DNA of 64,000 nucleotides from Methylomonas sp. (GCA_026988155.1 JALSLW010000026.1:1-64000), one strand, 5' to 3'; positions 1 to 10,376 are shown, counted from the stretch's first letter. Notes: generated by a model not told the origin, from the letters alone. Made by a program: numbers and translations.

Positions 1-2
1 TA

Positions 3-95
3 GTCGCAGGGTTTAAAGAATCCATGCGAATTGTATTTGATGAGCATCTGAAACTATGGAATTATGTTGCTGTTCCAAAGAACGGAAATTTTTAA
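3..95 (+). pseudogene. C-terminal tail of a + strand ORF entering from the left edge (VAGFKESMRIVFDEHLKLWNYVAVPKNGNF*), probably a transposase
   Basis: Open frame 3-95 ending in TAA directly before an IS-end-like sequence (about 96-128) that also occurs near 24660-24696; it lies antisense to the last codons of truncated cas2-3. Confidence 0.4.
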
Positions 96-1859
96 GTTGT
101 CGAAGTTATTTCGTGCACGTTCCTTAGGGGTAGCGGAAACTAATAATGCGTTGGCTTTTTTACCTTGTAGTTTTTTGCAGGCGATTAATTCGGCAAACAG
201 CAGGTTAAAAGCTGGCATCGCTATGTATTCATGATATTCATCAAACACTACATGAGCATTCATATATTGCACTAGCCCTGTTACTTTCGTGTGCGTGGTG
301 ATGGTATTAATCACTTGATCTATAGTGGTTAATACTATGTCGCCTGAAAACTCCTGGTTTTCGGGGGTGTCATTTTTTTCACCGTTTTGATAGATCGTTT
401 TAAACTCACCTGTACAAATTTCAATTTTGGTATTGGGTAAGTATTCATTGCTAATCAAATCATTAACTAGACCTTGGCACACTTGTACTCTGGGGCAAAC
501 CCAGATTATTTTTCTGGCACTGGTATTGGCTGCCCACTCTAAGGCTATTTTGGTTTTACCACAGCCTGCTGGTCCTTTTAAGACACCTACAGATAATTCT
601 TCATCCGCTAACTCTAACGCGACTGCTTTTTGTTGCTTGTTTCTATCGCTCTCTGGATATTTCTCTTCAAACCCTTGCAAGCACGTTTGAATATCTGTTT
701 TTAGCCCCCTGTCTGTTAATAGGGCTTCTCTAAGTAATTCGTCTAACGAGGCTTCTTCAATGTGCTGATTAAGCCGTTCAGCACTTAAACTTGAAATTAA
801 TCGGTCAGCCGTAATCACGGCTGTTCTGGCAATATTATTTTTAGCATTTTCTAAAACATTCGCTTGGTATGCATTAACAGTTAATTTTTCTGCATAGCCT
901 TTATATTTCGGTAGCCTAGCTTCTTCAATTTCACTGGTTTTTTCTTCTTTTGGCGCTGAGTATGAGCGATCAATTAACATACTTTCATCATTTAGATAGC
1001 TTTCTGAAATTTTATTAATTTGATGGGTTAAGACTCTTGTCACCTCAAACATTTTTTTTAAATTTTCAACGCCTACTTGGTTTATAATTTTTTCTTGAAC
1101 CATATCAAGGCTAAAACTGGTCAGTTTTCCATTTTTTTCCACCCCTCTAAACCATTTATCATGGTGCCAATAAATGGCATGTTCTGCCTGTTTTTTAGAA
1201 TTTGGATTTGGGAATTTTTGTTTGTTTAACAAATAAAAGAGTAACAGCGAAACCTCATTGTGCCTTGGATAGTTTTTGGATTTTTTATCATCATGCTGCC
1301 CTGTTTCTGGTATGTCTAAATCCAAAGCACCTTTCTTTTTTAGTTCTTTAGTTAACCAGCTTTGAAAACCGGGGTCTATCTTCCCCATATCATGCCAACA
1401 GCCTGCCACAAATACTGAGTGGGCCAGTTTGTCATCATCCACTAATTCTCTGGATAATAAATAAGCGAGATAACCTACGGCAAATAAGTGTTGTTCTAAA
1501 GGCTGCTGTTTTGTATTGGCAAACTGTTGTTCCATTATCATTTCTCCTAAAAAAATATTTTTTTGAGTATAGTTTACTGGCACGATGCCTTCAGTATTAA
1601 ATTTGTCTTGCTTGCCCACCACCCATAAAAATTCACTGCGACTACGGCTTCTAATCCAATGACAAGACACCGCTGTATTTTTAGTCGCCGTTTTTCTTAA
1701 TAATTTTTTAACCGCTTGCAAGCCTTCATCCGTTATAACGGTTTGCCATGTTCGGGAGCCTAAACGATTGGCAAAGGCATCTAATACGCGCCGTGTTCTA
1801 TTTAGGGCTTTATGCTCACATTGGGAGACAAAAGTGACCATCATGGGTAACACCTCCAT
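54..1859 (-). pseudogene. cas3: Type I-F CRISPR-associated Cas2-3 fusion (Cas2-like N-terminus, HD nuclease, helicase), truncated after the SAT motif
   Basis: N-terminus RTWQTVITDEGLQAVKKLLRKTATKNTAVSCHWIRSRSRSEFLWVVG is typical of I-F Cas2-3; HD region (HLFAVGYLA...CWHDMGKIDPGFQSWL); Walker A GPAGCGKTK; DEYH box; ends soon after LLVSATP at 601 aa, well short of the ~1000+ aa expected. Confidence 0.85.
96..128. mobile_element. Putative IS terminal sequence (gttgtcgaagttatttcgtgcacgttccttag)
   Basis: Near-match to 24664-24696 (gttgttcaagttattacgtgcacgtacattag); located where Cas3 similarity ends. Confidence 0.45.
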
Positions 1860-1996
1860 TTTTGGTAGTTATGGAGATTTGAGCTCATGTATATACATAT
1901 AAATATATACATGAGGTGCAATATGGTGACTACATGAGAGAATTCAGTCGCGTTGAAAATTTGAATATTGAAAATTGGGGCAGTGAATAAGTGACA

Positions 1997-2953
1997 TTAA
2001 CTTTTCTCATTATCTACCTCACTTAAAGCAACCTCTTTAACCACGTCAAACATAAAATCCAACGCTTTATGCTGGGTAAAATTTTGCAGACATTGCTGTC
2101 TAAATTCCTGTTCCGTTGCTTGTTCTTTAGCGCAGATAAACGCCCACGGTAGAATGAGCGTGTCTTTGATTAAATCAGCAACATCAAAGACTAATGCACC
2201 TCGCCTAGTTTTTCCATGCATCACTGCAAACCCGTGAGGTATGCCTAGCACCCAAAGTGTGGTTGCTGCCAGTCCGTAGGCTAAATAATTTCCATGATTT
2301 AAAAAGGCATTAGCATCGTCCATGCTGTCGTGCTGGCGTACAAAGCCTTTTTGTTTAGTTTGGGTGGCTGCTATTTTATAAAGGGATTTGGTGAGTTGCG
2401 CCTCTATTAACAATAAGTTGTTAACATCTTGGCAGTTTTCTATTTTTGATAAAAAGTTTGATAGGGCTTTTTCTATATGGCTATCATCTAACGTAAAGCC
2501 TTCGTTTTTCAAGTCGTTGTCTTTTCCCCATACTTTTTGCAAGTAGATGATGCGCTGCTGCTGAAATTGTTTGGCAACTTTGAGGCGTTTTTCCGCATCA
2601 AACCAGAATGACATCCAGCCTTGCACATATTCTGTGGGGCGATATTCACTCTGCGGTGAAAGCCATTCTATTTCATTGGCGGCAATAAGCGGTGTCCCTC
2701 CGCTACCGCTAAAACCGATCAGTACCCCGGCCGATGCCAGCATTCTTACTGCCGCCTGGGTAATGGAAGTACCTGTACCCAATAGAATTACGGTTGTGTT
2801 GGCTATTGGAATATTCCAATATTGTTTTTCGGTATCTGCTTCGGTTAAGTAAAGCACTCTGCCATTTTTTTGCATGACCCGGCATTTGTCCAGATAATAT
2901 ATATTGGCGCGTTTGGAATGCAAGATGGCTTTTAAATCTGTAAGCTGTTCCAT
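1997..2953 (-). CDS. cas1: CRISPR-associated endonuclease Cas1, type I-F
   Basis: 318 aa; LKAILHSKRANIYYLDKCRVMQKNGRVLYLTE... and LASAGVLIGFSGSGGTPL..., characteristic of I-F Cas1; directly upstream of cas2-3. Confidence 0.9.
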   Translation of the reverse strand: MEQLTDLKAILHSKRANIYYLDKCRVMQKNGRVLYLTEADTEKQYWNIPIANTTVILLGTGTSITQAAVRMLASAGVLIGFSGSGGTPLIAANEIEWLSPQSEYRPTEYVQGWMSFWFDAEKRLKVAKQFQQQRIIYLQKVWGKDNDLKNEGFTLDDSHIEKALSNFLSKIENCQDVNNLLLIEAQLTKSLYKIAATQTKQKGFVRQHDSMDDANAFLNHGNYLAYGLAATTLWVLGIPHGFAVMHGKTRRGALVFDVADLIKDTLILPWAFICAKEQATEQEFRQQCLQNFTQHKALDFMFDVVKEVALSEVDNEKS

Positions 2954-2991
2954 AATTTTTTCTATTGATAAATTTATTCTCAGCGTATGTT

Positions 2992-3049
2992 AGGCAACTC
3001 GCAATAAATAACCCACCAATCTGGGTAGGTTATTTAATGCGCGTTACCT
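2992..3049. repeat. Short (58 bp) internally deleted copy of the MITE-like element seen at 10003-10163 and 11531-11689
   Basis: aggcaactcgcaataaataacccaccaat...ctgggtaggttatttaatgcgcgttacct: both ends kept, centre missing. Confidence 0.75.
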
Positions 3050-3097
3050 TATTTATGTGCATAGAAACAAGAAGAGCAATAGCTGCAACTAGGGCTT

Positions 3098-4633
3098 CTA
3101 TTCGTATAGCCCCCATAAATCGGACTGTTTCCTAACTCCTAAAACCTTTTGCACGGCTTGCACCCCTGAGACACTTACGCCATAAATCCCGCCGCCTGGC
3201 GATGTCCAATGACCAGCAAAAAATAAACTTTTAATTGGCGATTGATTCTGTATTCTAGCTGGGCCTATTTGCTTTGGCGTTACATCCCAGCCATAGGCTG
3301 ATCCCTGGTGGTTCTGTGTATAGCGGTGCATGGTTGCCGGTGATCCGCCTTCTATAAATAAGATATGCTTTTCTAAGTTGGGGATTGTCTGTCCTGCAAG
3401 TTCTAGCATGGTTTGCATGGCAATAGGCTTTTGCTGTTTCCATGTCTCGGCTGTCTGATAAGGCAGCAATGTCGTCAGCATCAGTAGGTGCTGTCCTTGT
3501 GGTGCCAGGTCTGGGTCAACTAGACTGGGTACTGTAATGCTTATCCATGATATATCGCCCTGCCGGGTTCTTGAAAAGTTTTTATCATGATCAAAATCCT
3601 GGTAGCAAAAGGACTCATGGCCAATGTTGATGGCTGTTAAATCCAGGTCTGTAGCTATATAGACTGCAAATATAGATAGCGAGTGCTGCATTTTTTTTAT
3701 TCGCTGCAAATAGCGCTTAGGAAAATACTGTTCGCCTACCATCTGATAAACGGTTTGCTTAAAGTCAGCGTTAGAAATGACTGTAGAGGCGCTGATCTTT
3801 TGACTGTTAACTTTTACCCCAGCTACCTGTCCGTGCTCTATGATAATTTTTTCTACAGCCGATTTATATTGAATCTGGCCGCCAAAACGGACTAGCCCTT
3901 TGACCAGGGTATTGGCCAATTGCTGAAATCCTCCTTTGCAGTAATAGGCTCCATCGACCATGTAGCCGATCAGCATGGTACTCCAGTATACAAATGAGAC
4001 TTGTGAGGGCGGCAGACCTAAATAAGGCCAGTTGCTGGCAAAAACGGCTAATAGTTTTGGGTCTTTAATAAACTGCCTGGCTACTTCTGCCAATGTTGAT
4101 TTCCTATACTTGAATAAGGCTGGCATAAGCTGCTGAGCCTGTTCAAGGTCAACTTCTGCCATTAATTCATCGGCTATGGTGATCTCTTCCGACAGCTGCA
4201 GACAAAGTTCAGTCAATGCCTTTAGTCCTTCGGTCTCAGTTGGAAACTGTTTAGATAATGTTTCTACAAAATCACCTATGCCTTGTGGCAAACCAATGCT
4301 AAAACCCGGAAAAAGGGCTTGGCTGAAGGGATTGATGCTGATAAATTCAATTTCATCTAACAGCTCTAGCGCTTGCAAGGTTTTATAAATGACCTGCCCA
4401 CCGCAATAGCCTTGCTCACCACAGCCGCTGATTAAATGTACGCCTGAATCAAAATGATATTTTTTGCGTTTAAACCCATGTGCATAGCCGCCGGGTCTAT
4501 CGTGCGCTTCCAATACCAGTACAGATTTTCCTGATTTTGCTAACAGGGCTGCTGATGTTAAACCGCCTATGCCACTGCCGATCACGATAACATCATAATC
4601 ACTCACGGCTTCTTTAGCCCCAGCTTTTCCCAT
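3098..4633 (-). CDS. FAD/NAD(P)-dependent oxidoreductase, phytoene desaturase/carotenoid isomerase-like, in aryl-polyene-type operon
   Basis: DVIVIGSGIGGLTSAALLAKSGKSVLVLEAHDRPGGYAHGF Rossmann/FAD motif; C-terminal FFAGHWTSPGGGIYGVSVSG; overlaps upstream gene. Confidence 0.8.
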   Translation of the reverse strand: MGKAGAKEAVSDYDVIVIGSGIGGLTSAALLAKSGKSVLVLEAHDRPGGYAHGFKRKKYHFDSGVHLISGCGEQGYCGGQVIYKTLQALELLDEIEFISINPFSQALFPGFSIGLPQGIGDFVETLSKQFPTETEGLKALTELCLQLSEEITIADELMAEVDLEQAQQLMPALFKYRKSTLAEVARQFIKDPKLLAVFASNWPYLGLPPSQVSFVYWSTMLIGYMVDGAYYCKGGFQQLANTLVKGLVRFGGQIQYKSAVEKIIIEHGQVAGVKVNSQKISASTVISNADFKQTVYQMVGEQYFPKRYLQRIKKMQHSLSIFAVYIATDLDLTAINIGHESFCYQDFDHDKNFSRTRQGDISWISITVPSLVDPDLAPQGQHLLMLTTLLPYQTAETWKQQKPIAMQTMLELAGQTIPNLEKHILFIEGGSPATMHRYTQNHQGSAYGWDVTPKQIGPARIQNQSPIKSLFFAGHWTSPGGGIYGVSVSGVQAVQKVLGVRKQSDLWGLYE

Positions 4634-5025
4634 AGAATGGCAGGCGACTCATAACACATTTCTTCTGTCATCATATCAATAGCTACTTGATAGGTGTGAC
4701 CTCGGGTCAGTCGTGTCCCTGTCAGCTTATCGACTATTTTATAATTGATTTTCAATCGGTTTTCCCACTCGCTAATTTCTGCGTGTACGATAATTTTCTG
4801 GCCAAATTTTGCTGACCTGGCATAACGTAGGCGAATATCTATGACTGGCCAGGCATAGCCAGATTCACGCATTTGCATGTAGTTGTAGCCAATTTTATCT
4901 AACAGCACACAGCGTGCTATTTCAAAATATTTAACGTAATGTCCATGCCAGACTATTTCCATTAAATCAACGTCAAAAAAGGGGACTTCAATTTCTACTT
5001 CACAGGCTGCGATGGCTTTATTCAT
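4603..5025 (-). CDS. Hotdog-fold acyl-CoA thioesterase (4-hydroxybenzoyl-CoA thioesterase-like, ApeK-like)
   Basis: VPFFDVDLMEIVWHGHYVKYFEIARCVLLDKIG motif; operon overlap. Confidence 0.75.
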   Translation of the reverse strand: MNKAIAACEVEIEVPFFDVDLMEIVWHGHYVKYFEIARCVLLDKIGYNYMQMRESGYAWPVIDIRLRYARSAKFGQKIIVHAEISEWENRLKINYKIVDKLTGTRLTRGHTYQVAIDMMTEEMCYESPAILWEKLGLKKP

Positions 5026-6550
5026 AAAGACTCCAATGCCTTTTACGAATTAACTGTATACAAAGCCGCAGTTCTTGTTCCATTGCTCTGTCTGTTTCCA
5101 GGAAACTGATTTTAGCCCTAAGCTGTTTAACTGTCGTTTGCAGTTCAGCACTGAGCAATTCTTGGTTTCCATGCAATTCAACCCCCTGAACCACTGCAAT
5201 TAATACAGCTGCAGCCACCTGCTCCGTTAGTTCTAATACCCTAATGCAATCTCTGGCTGCAATAGTACCCATGCTTACCTTGTCTTGATTATGACATTCG
5301 GTTGAGCGGGAAAACACGCTGGCTGGCATGGTGTTTTTTAATGCTTCCGCTGTCCAGGCTGAAACGGCTATCTGTACAGCTTTAAATCCATGATTCAGCA
5401 TAGCCTGTTCAGCTGATGCGCCTGACAAATTGGCTGGCAGGCCATGATTAAATTTGGTATCAACCAATTGGGCCATTTGCCTGTCCATTAAATCAGCCAG
5501 ATTGGCTATAGCGGTTTTCATGCTATCCATAGCAAAGGCTATATGTCCGCCATAAAAATGTCCGCCGTGCAAAACATGTTCCCCTTCGGCATCAATAATG
5601 GGATTATCGTTAGCGCTATTCAGTTCATTTTCTATAAATTGTCTAAACCAGGGCAAAGCGTCCTCCAGCACACCGATTACATGCGGTGCACAGCGCAGTG
5701 AATAGCGATCCTGCAACCGGCTGTCATTTCGCGGCGCTTCAGCTGACAATTGCAAATCAGCCCGTATTCTCTGGGCCACTTTTATTTGCCCATTGTGCGG
5801 TTTTACTGAAAACAGTTTCTCATCAAAATGATAGGCATTGCCTTTTAATGCAATGGAGGCCAGGCTGCTGATCCGGGTACATAACTGAGATAAATAGGCT
5901 GCCCGCTGATAAGCCAGACAGGCTATAGCCGTCATCACTGCGGTACCGTTCATTATTGCCAGCCCTTCTTTAGGCTTCAATACTAAGGGTGTAATTTTTA
6001 ATTGAGCAAAAACGTCTGCGGTAGGCCGTACTTTATTCTGATAAAGCACTTCTCTTTCTCCTGCTAGTACGGCAGCCAAATAAGATAATGGCGTTAAATC
6101 TCCACTGGCACCTACAGACCCTTCTTCTGGAATTAAAGGCAAAATATCCTGCTTTAATAGCGTGGCTATCTGTTGCAACAGTAAATAACGCACCCCAGAA
6201 TAACCTTGCGCCAAGCTATTTAAACGCACCATCAAAATAGCCCGGGTCTGCTGACTGTCAAAATGCCGGCCTAAGCCACAGCCATGAAAGGTGTATAGGT
6301 GCCTGGGCAGTTCGGCTACATTTTGCAGGGGAACTGATACATTACAGGAATCACCGTAGCCTGTGGTAACGCCATACACACAGCCTTCTTCCTGTAACAG
6401 TGCATCTATAAATTCGGCACCTTTATCAATCCGTTTAACAAATGCGCTGTCAGTGCTTAAAGCTGGCGTTTGATTTTGTTCGGCTATTGCACAAATGTTT
6501 TCTATTGTTAATGCCTGTCCACTGACTACTACGGGATGTTTACTGGTCAT
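5018..6550 (-). CDS. Aromatic amino acid (histidine/tyrosine-type) ammonia-lyase of aryl-polyene-type clusters
   Basis: MIO-forming ASG in GSVGASGDLTPLSYLAAVLAGE; GVTTGYGDS; QDRYSLRCAPHVIG; NSANDNPI. Confidence 0.88.
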   Translation of the reverse strand: MTSKHPVVVSGQALTIENICAIAEQNQTPALSTDSAFVKRIDKGAEFIDALLQEEGCVYGVTTGYGDSCNVSVPLQNVAELPRHLYTFHGCGLGRHFDSQQTRAILMVRLNSLAQGYSGVRYLLLQQIATLLKQDILPLIPEEGSVGASGDLTPLSYLAAVLAGEREVLYQNKVRPTADVFAQLKITPLVLKPKEGLAIMNGTAVMTAIACLAYQRAAYLSQLCTRISSLASIALKGNAYHFDEKLFSVKPHNGQIKVAQRIRADLQLSAEAPRNDSRLQDRYSLRCAPHVIGVLEDALPWFRQFIENELNSANDNPIIDAEGEHVLHGGHFYGGHIAFAMDSMKTAIANLADLMDRQMAQLVDTKFNHGLPANLSGASAEQAMLNHGFKAVQIAVSAWTAEALKNTMPASVFSRSTECHNQDKVSMGTIAARDCIRVLELTEQVAAAVLIAVVQGVELHGNQELLSAELQTTVKQLRAKISFLETDRAMEQELRLCIQLIRKRHWSLYE

Positions 6551-7466
6551 CTATTTGCCAAAAGTCGTAAAAATTAAACCACTGCATAGGTGCTTTAGCA
6601 CAATAATGTTGCAGTCTTTCTGCAAACTTTTCTACATATTGCTGGATCACTGCTGTTCTTTGTTTTCTAGGAACACCCTGAGCATCACTGAAATGATCAA
6701 AATAAATCACCTGTTTATCCTGCTCCTTTATGCAGAATAAAGTGAAAACTGGGCATTTTAGCAATAATGCCAGTATAAAGGGGCCTTGGGGAAATGATGC
6801 AGGCTGTCCTAAAAAACTTGCCTGGGCAACTCTGCCAGTTGCGCCTACAGGCGTTCTGTCGGCAGCAATAATAACCATCTCCCCTGCATCAATTTTATCC
6901 TGAAGCAGCATTGCGGTTGATGCATTGACGCTAGTAACCTGTATCAGATTCAGTTTTCCTGAGTCAGCATATTTATTCAGCAAGGTATTAAATTTCTCTG
7001 TATGTTTGGTATGCACTAATACATTAATGGTAACCTTGCTTCTTAACTTAGCAATTACTCTGCATACTTCTAAATTGCCTAGGTGCGAACCAAAAAGCAA
7101 CACCCCCTGCCCTTTATCAATATGGCTGATAACTGCATCCCTTCCGTGATATTCTATATCATCTAGGCTCAAGGTTCCGCTCCAGGCAGCTAATTTGTCA
7201 ATTAATGCATTGGCAAAACTGATGAAATGCAGGTAGCTGCCTTTTAAACTGCCCTTAATGGATGGGTCATCTTTAAAAGCCGAGATTCTGTCTAAATATT
7301 CTCGGCTTGCGCGCCTTCCTTTGCCATTGAGCAGCCAATAATAACTGACGACAGGGTATAAAAAAAACTGCAGAACTTTTCGCCCAAAAATGAGATACAC
7401 TTTTAATAAAAAGGCCATCCCCCAGACTAGGCCGCGCTCTTCAATTTGTGACCAATGACTCCTCAA
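6540..7466 (-). CDS. LpxL/HtrB-like lysophospholipid acyltransferase (ApeJ-type acyltransferase)
   Basis: GVLLFGSHLGNLEVCR; AADRTPVGATGRVAQASFLGQPASFPQGPF. Confidence 0.8.
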   Translation of the reverse strand: MRSHWSQIEERGLVWGMAFLLKVYLIFGRKVLQFFLYPVVSYYWLLNGKGRRASREYLDRISAFKDDPSIKGSLKGSYLHFISFANALIDKLAAWSGTLSLDDIEYHGRDAVISHIDKGQGVLLFGSHLGNLEVCRVIAKLRSKVTINVLVHTKHTEKFNTLLNKYADSGKLNLIQVTSVNASTAMLLQDKIDAGEMVIIAADRTPVGATGRVAQASFLGQPASFPQGPFILALLLKCPVFTLFCIKEQDKQVIYFDHFSDAQGVPRKQRTAVIQQYVEKFAERLQHYCAKAPMQWFNFYDFWQIDDQ

Positions 7467-8197
7467 CTCAACTTCCTCAATAATAAGACGGGCAATCGCC
7501 TCAACATACCAAAAAAGAGCTGGGTATGCTTTTTAGATATTAATAGGTTGTCCTGCAGCATATTAAAATGCGAAACGCCATCCAATGGGTATTGAACTTC
7601 TGTAGGTATATTAATTATCTTTACTCCCTGCCAGTATAAACGGACAACAATATCTATATCAAAATCCATTCTCTGCCCAAGCTCAGCCGTTTGCAATAGC
7701 TGATCGACTGCCACTAATGGATAGCAGCGAAAACCGCACATGCCATCTTTTATCGAAAATGACAGCGTGTTAATCCAAATCCATAGATTGGTAAACTTTC
7801 GCCCATACAGTCTTTTTTTGGGAACCGATACATCAAAAATAGGCTGTCCTAAAACCATCCGTTCAGGATATTTCTCGCTGGCCTGTAAAAAACAGTTAAT
7901 ATCATCAAATTGATGCTGTCCATCGGCATCAATTTGAATGGCATGACTAAAGCCTTTATTAATTGCTAACTTTAATCCATCAACTACGGCTGCACCTTTG
8001 CCGCCATTTTTTTTCCGTTCAAGCAAGGTAACCCATTCACTATGCTGCCGCCCTATATGTCGCAATACATTTGAACACTCAGGCGAACTGCCATCGTTTA
8101 TCAAAAAGCATCGCAAGCCAAGAGGTTCAAGATGCCCAATCACTTTAGCAATGGCATGCTGATGATTATAGACAGGTACAATAATGCAGGCCTTCAT
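7463..8197 (-). CDS. Family 2 glycosyltransferase
   Basis: ACIIVPVYNHQHAIAKVI...CFLINDGSS...KNGGKGAAVVDGL...HAIQIDADGQHQFDDI. Confidence 0.85.
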   Translation of the reverse strand: MKACIIVPVYNHQHAIAKVIGHLEPLGLRCFLINDGSSPECSNVLRHIGRQHSEWVTLLERKKNGGKGAAVVDGLKLAINKGFSHAIQIDADGQHQFDDINCFLQASEKYPERMVLGQPIFDVSVPKKRLYGRKFTNLWIWINTLSFSIKDGMCGFRCYPLVAVDQLLQTAELGQRMDFDIDIVVRLYWQGVKIINIPTEVQYPLDGVSHFNMLQDNLLISKKHTQLFFGMLRRLPVLLLRKLS

Positions 8198-9960
8198 TCA
8201 TTTTCTCCATACACCATTCGTCCAGAACTATGAACTTGGGTCGCTGATGCTATTTCAAAATATAATTTCCCGCTATCTGCTTTCCAGCTTAGGTTAATAG
8301 TAATAATAGCTCCTGGCTGAATGATTTTTTTAAATTTGATTACTTCCATCCGCAAAAAAGGTGCGTTAATGGCAAAAAACAGTTTAGCCAACTGTTCTGC
8401 CCAAGCCAATTGTGCAACGCCTGGCAATATTGGCTGATCAGGGAAATGGCCTGAAAAATATATTAAACTGGGCAATACCTTACATTGCAGTTCAACTGTT
8501 TGCTGATGAATATTGCAATACAGTATTTGCGGGGAACTGTGCGAGTCTAAAGAAAACACCTGAACCAGCAACTCTCTATTAATCTTGCCTAGAGCAGAAA
8601 GAGGCAAAGCTTGCATAAACAGCCATTTTTTTGGCAAAACCACGGTTTCAAAACTATCCATCAGCTGCTTCCTTAACTGCTTAATCAGACTTGCCCTGCC
8701 ATGGCGCTGAAAATACTCGTGTCCACTATCAGTTAATACTAAGGCGCTGGCAATTTTATCTCTTTTATCCGTTACTAATAGAGCATAGGCCTGCTTAATC
8801 CAGCCACTGCTTTCTAAAGCCTGTTCCAGTTCGTCTAATGACAATCTCTTTTCTTCCATTTTCACTATCCGGTCGAGTCGCCCCTGCAGTTCAAACTGGC
8901 CGTTTGCTAGCAGTTTAATTTTATCATCCATTTTGTAGGCATTTATATTTGTATAATCTCCCTTTATTCTACCTTTCCTAAGAAGGAGACTTTTGTCACT
9001 TGGCTGTTTTGTTAAATAGGGAGAGGATAAATAACTTTGGCCCATATCATCTACTGAAATGTTAATGCCATCAAATGCTGTCCATAAAGCATCATCTACG
9101 CTTTGTCTCCAGGCAATGCCGCCTGTCTCAGAACTGCCGTATATTTCTATCACTTTTTGCTGGCCGTACTGAAAGAGCTGCATCGCTGATTCTGAGGGCA
9201 AAGCACCGCCTGAACTAAACAGTGCCTTCATTTTTGACACCTCTTGCCATGGGGTCATGTCATCCAGTCTCTTTAACTGTGCAGGACTGGCAACCCAGCA
9301 GGCAGAAATATCCATTGCAGCCTTTAATAAAGGCTCAGGGCTAAGATACATTTCACTATAAAAACACCGTCCAGTGGCTAATGGCCATAGCACTCGAAAT
9401 AATAAGCCATAGATATGCTGGTGACTGACTGTCGCCAAAACTTGGGCATCGCCAAGCGCAGCCCCCCAGCATTGCTCTAAAGTTTCTATTTCAGTTTGAA
9501 ATTGCTGAAGTGTTTTGGGGATTTCCTTAGCTTGACCGCTAGAGCCAGAAGTAAAAATAATTATGGCCGACTTTTTTAGATCAAGAGGCTCCAGTTCAAA
9601 ATCCCCGGATTCAATGGCCTCAACAGAAGCCTCATTACCTTTCCAATCGCCTAACAGTAAACAGCCCCGCTCAGTTAGCTGTGCAGCTGTTGCAGACTTA
9701 CTGTTAGGTGCAATCCAGATTTTTTTGCCGCAATGCAATAATGCAAACAGACTGACTGAAAAGGGATAAGCCTGCTCATAATAAAGTGCGAATTTACGTT
9801 TTTTTAATTTAGAAAGAGAAGCCGCCAATTGTTTAACTTCAGCACTAAACTTTTCATTGTCTATTGTCTCGCAGCCATAAACAGCTAAAGGATATTGTCT
9901 GTTAGAGGATAATGCACAGCAGGAAAGTGAAGGAATAACAGCTCTATGTTTAAATGTCAT
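8194..9960 (-). CDS. AMP-dependent acyl ligase fused to C-terminal hotdog dehydratase (ApeH-ApeI-like fusion)
   Basis: AMP-binding motif IIIFTSGSSGQAKEIPKT; C-terminus FSGHFPDQPILPGVAQLAWAEQLAK (FabZ/ApeI-like hotdog). Confidence 0.8.
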   Translation of the reverse strand: MTFKHRAVIPSLSCCALSSNRQYPLAVYGCETIDNEKFSAEVKQLAASLSKLKKRKFALYYEQAYPFSVSLFALLHCGKKIWIAPNSKSATAAQLTERGCLLLGDWKGNEASVEAIESGDFELEPLDLKKSAIIIFTSGSSGQAKEIPKTLQQFQTEIETLEQCWGAALGDAQVLATVSHQHIYGLLFRVLWPLATGRCFYSEMYLSPEPLLKAAMDISACWVASPAQLKRLDDMTPWQEVSKMKALFSSGGALPSESAMQLFQYGQQKVIEIYGSSETGGIAWRQSVDDALWTAFDGINISVDDMGQSYLSSPYLTKQPSDKSLLLRKGRIKGDYTNINAYKMDDKIKLLANGQFELQGRLDRIVKMEEKRLSLDELEQALESSGWIKQAYALLVTDKRDKIASALVLTDSGHEYFQRHGRASLIKQLRKQLMDSFETVVLPKKWLFMQALPLSALGKINRELLVQVFSLDSHSSPQILYCNIHQQTVELQCKVLPSLIYFSGHFPDQPILPGVAQLAWAEQLAKLFFAINAPFLRMEVIKFKKIIQPGAIITINLSWKADSGKLYFEIASATQVHSSGRMVYGENE

Positions 9961-10002
9961 GAACTCAGCAGAATAGCCGTTACGAATATATTTTTAGGTA
10001 AT

Positions 10003-10163
10003 AAGGCAACTCGCAATAAATAACCCACCAATCTTGCTTGTCTTTTTATCCGTCTTCAGCGTTGCAATTTCGGTCAAATAGCTTGCTATGCTCCCTTCGT
10101 TGCGCCTTGAAGACGAATAAAAATCCTGCGCAATCTGGGTAGCTTATTTAATGCGCGTTACCT
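10003..10163. repeat. MITE-like element, copy A (~160 bp, imperfect terminal inverted repeats)
   Basis: aaggcaactcgcaataaataacccacc...gggtagcttatttaatgcgcgttacct; nearly identical to 11531-11689; interior is itself an inverted repeat (ccgtcttcagcgttgcaa / ttgcgccttgaagacg). Confidence 0.85.
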
Positions 10164-10376
10164 AACATGATATTAAAACTAATTCTGCCATTTTTTACCC
10201 TTCCATAATTGGCTAAACCTTAATGGAAGCTACAAAACAAAAGAGGCTTAAATCGCCCATTGATCAGCCATATTTTTATGAATGGCAAACTGATATTTTC
10301 TAAGGAATTCAGCTTAGGCAGTGATATAGTAAAGTTATTTAGAAAAAGATACAAGTAAGTCAGTTCACAACTGATT

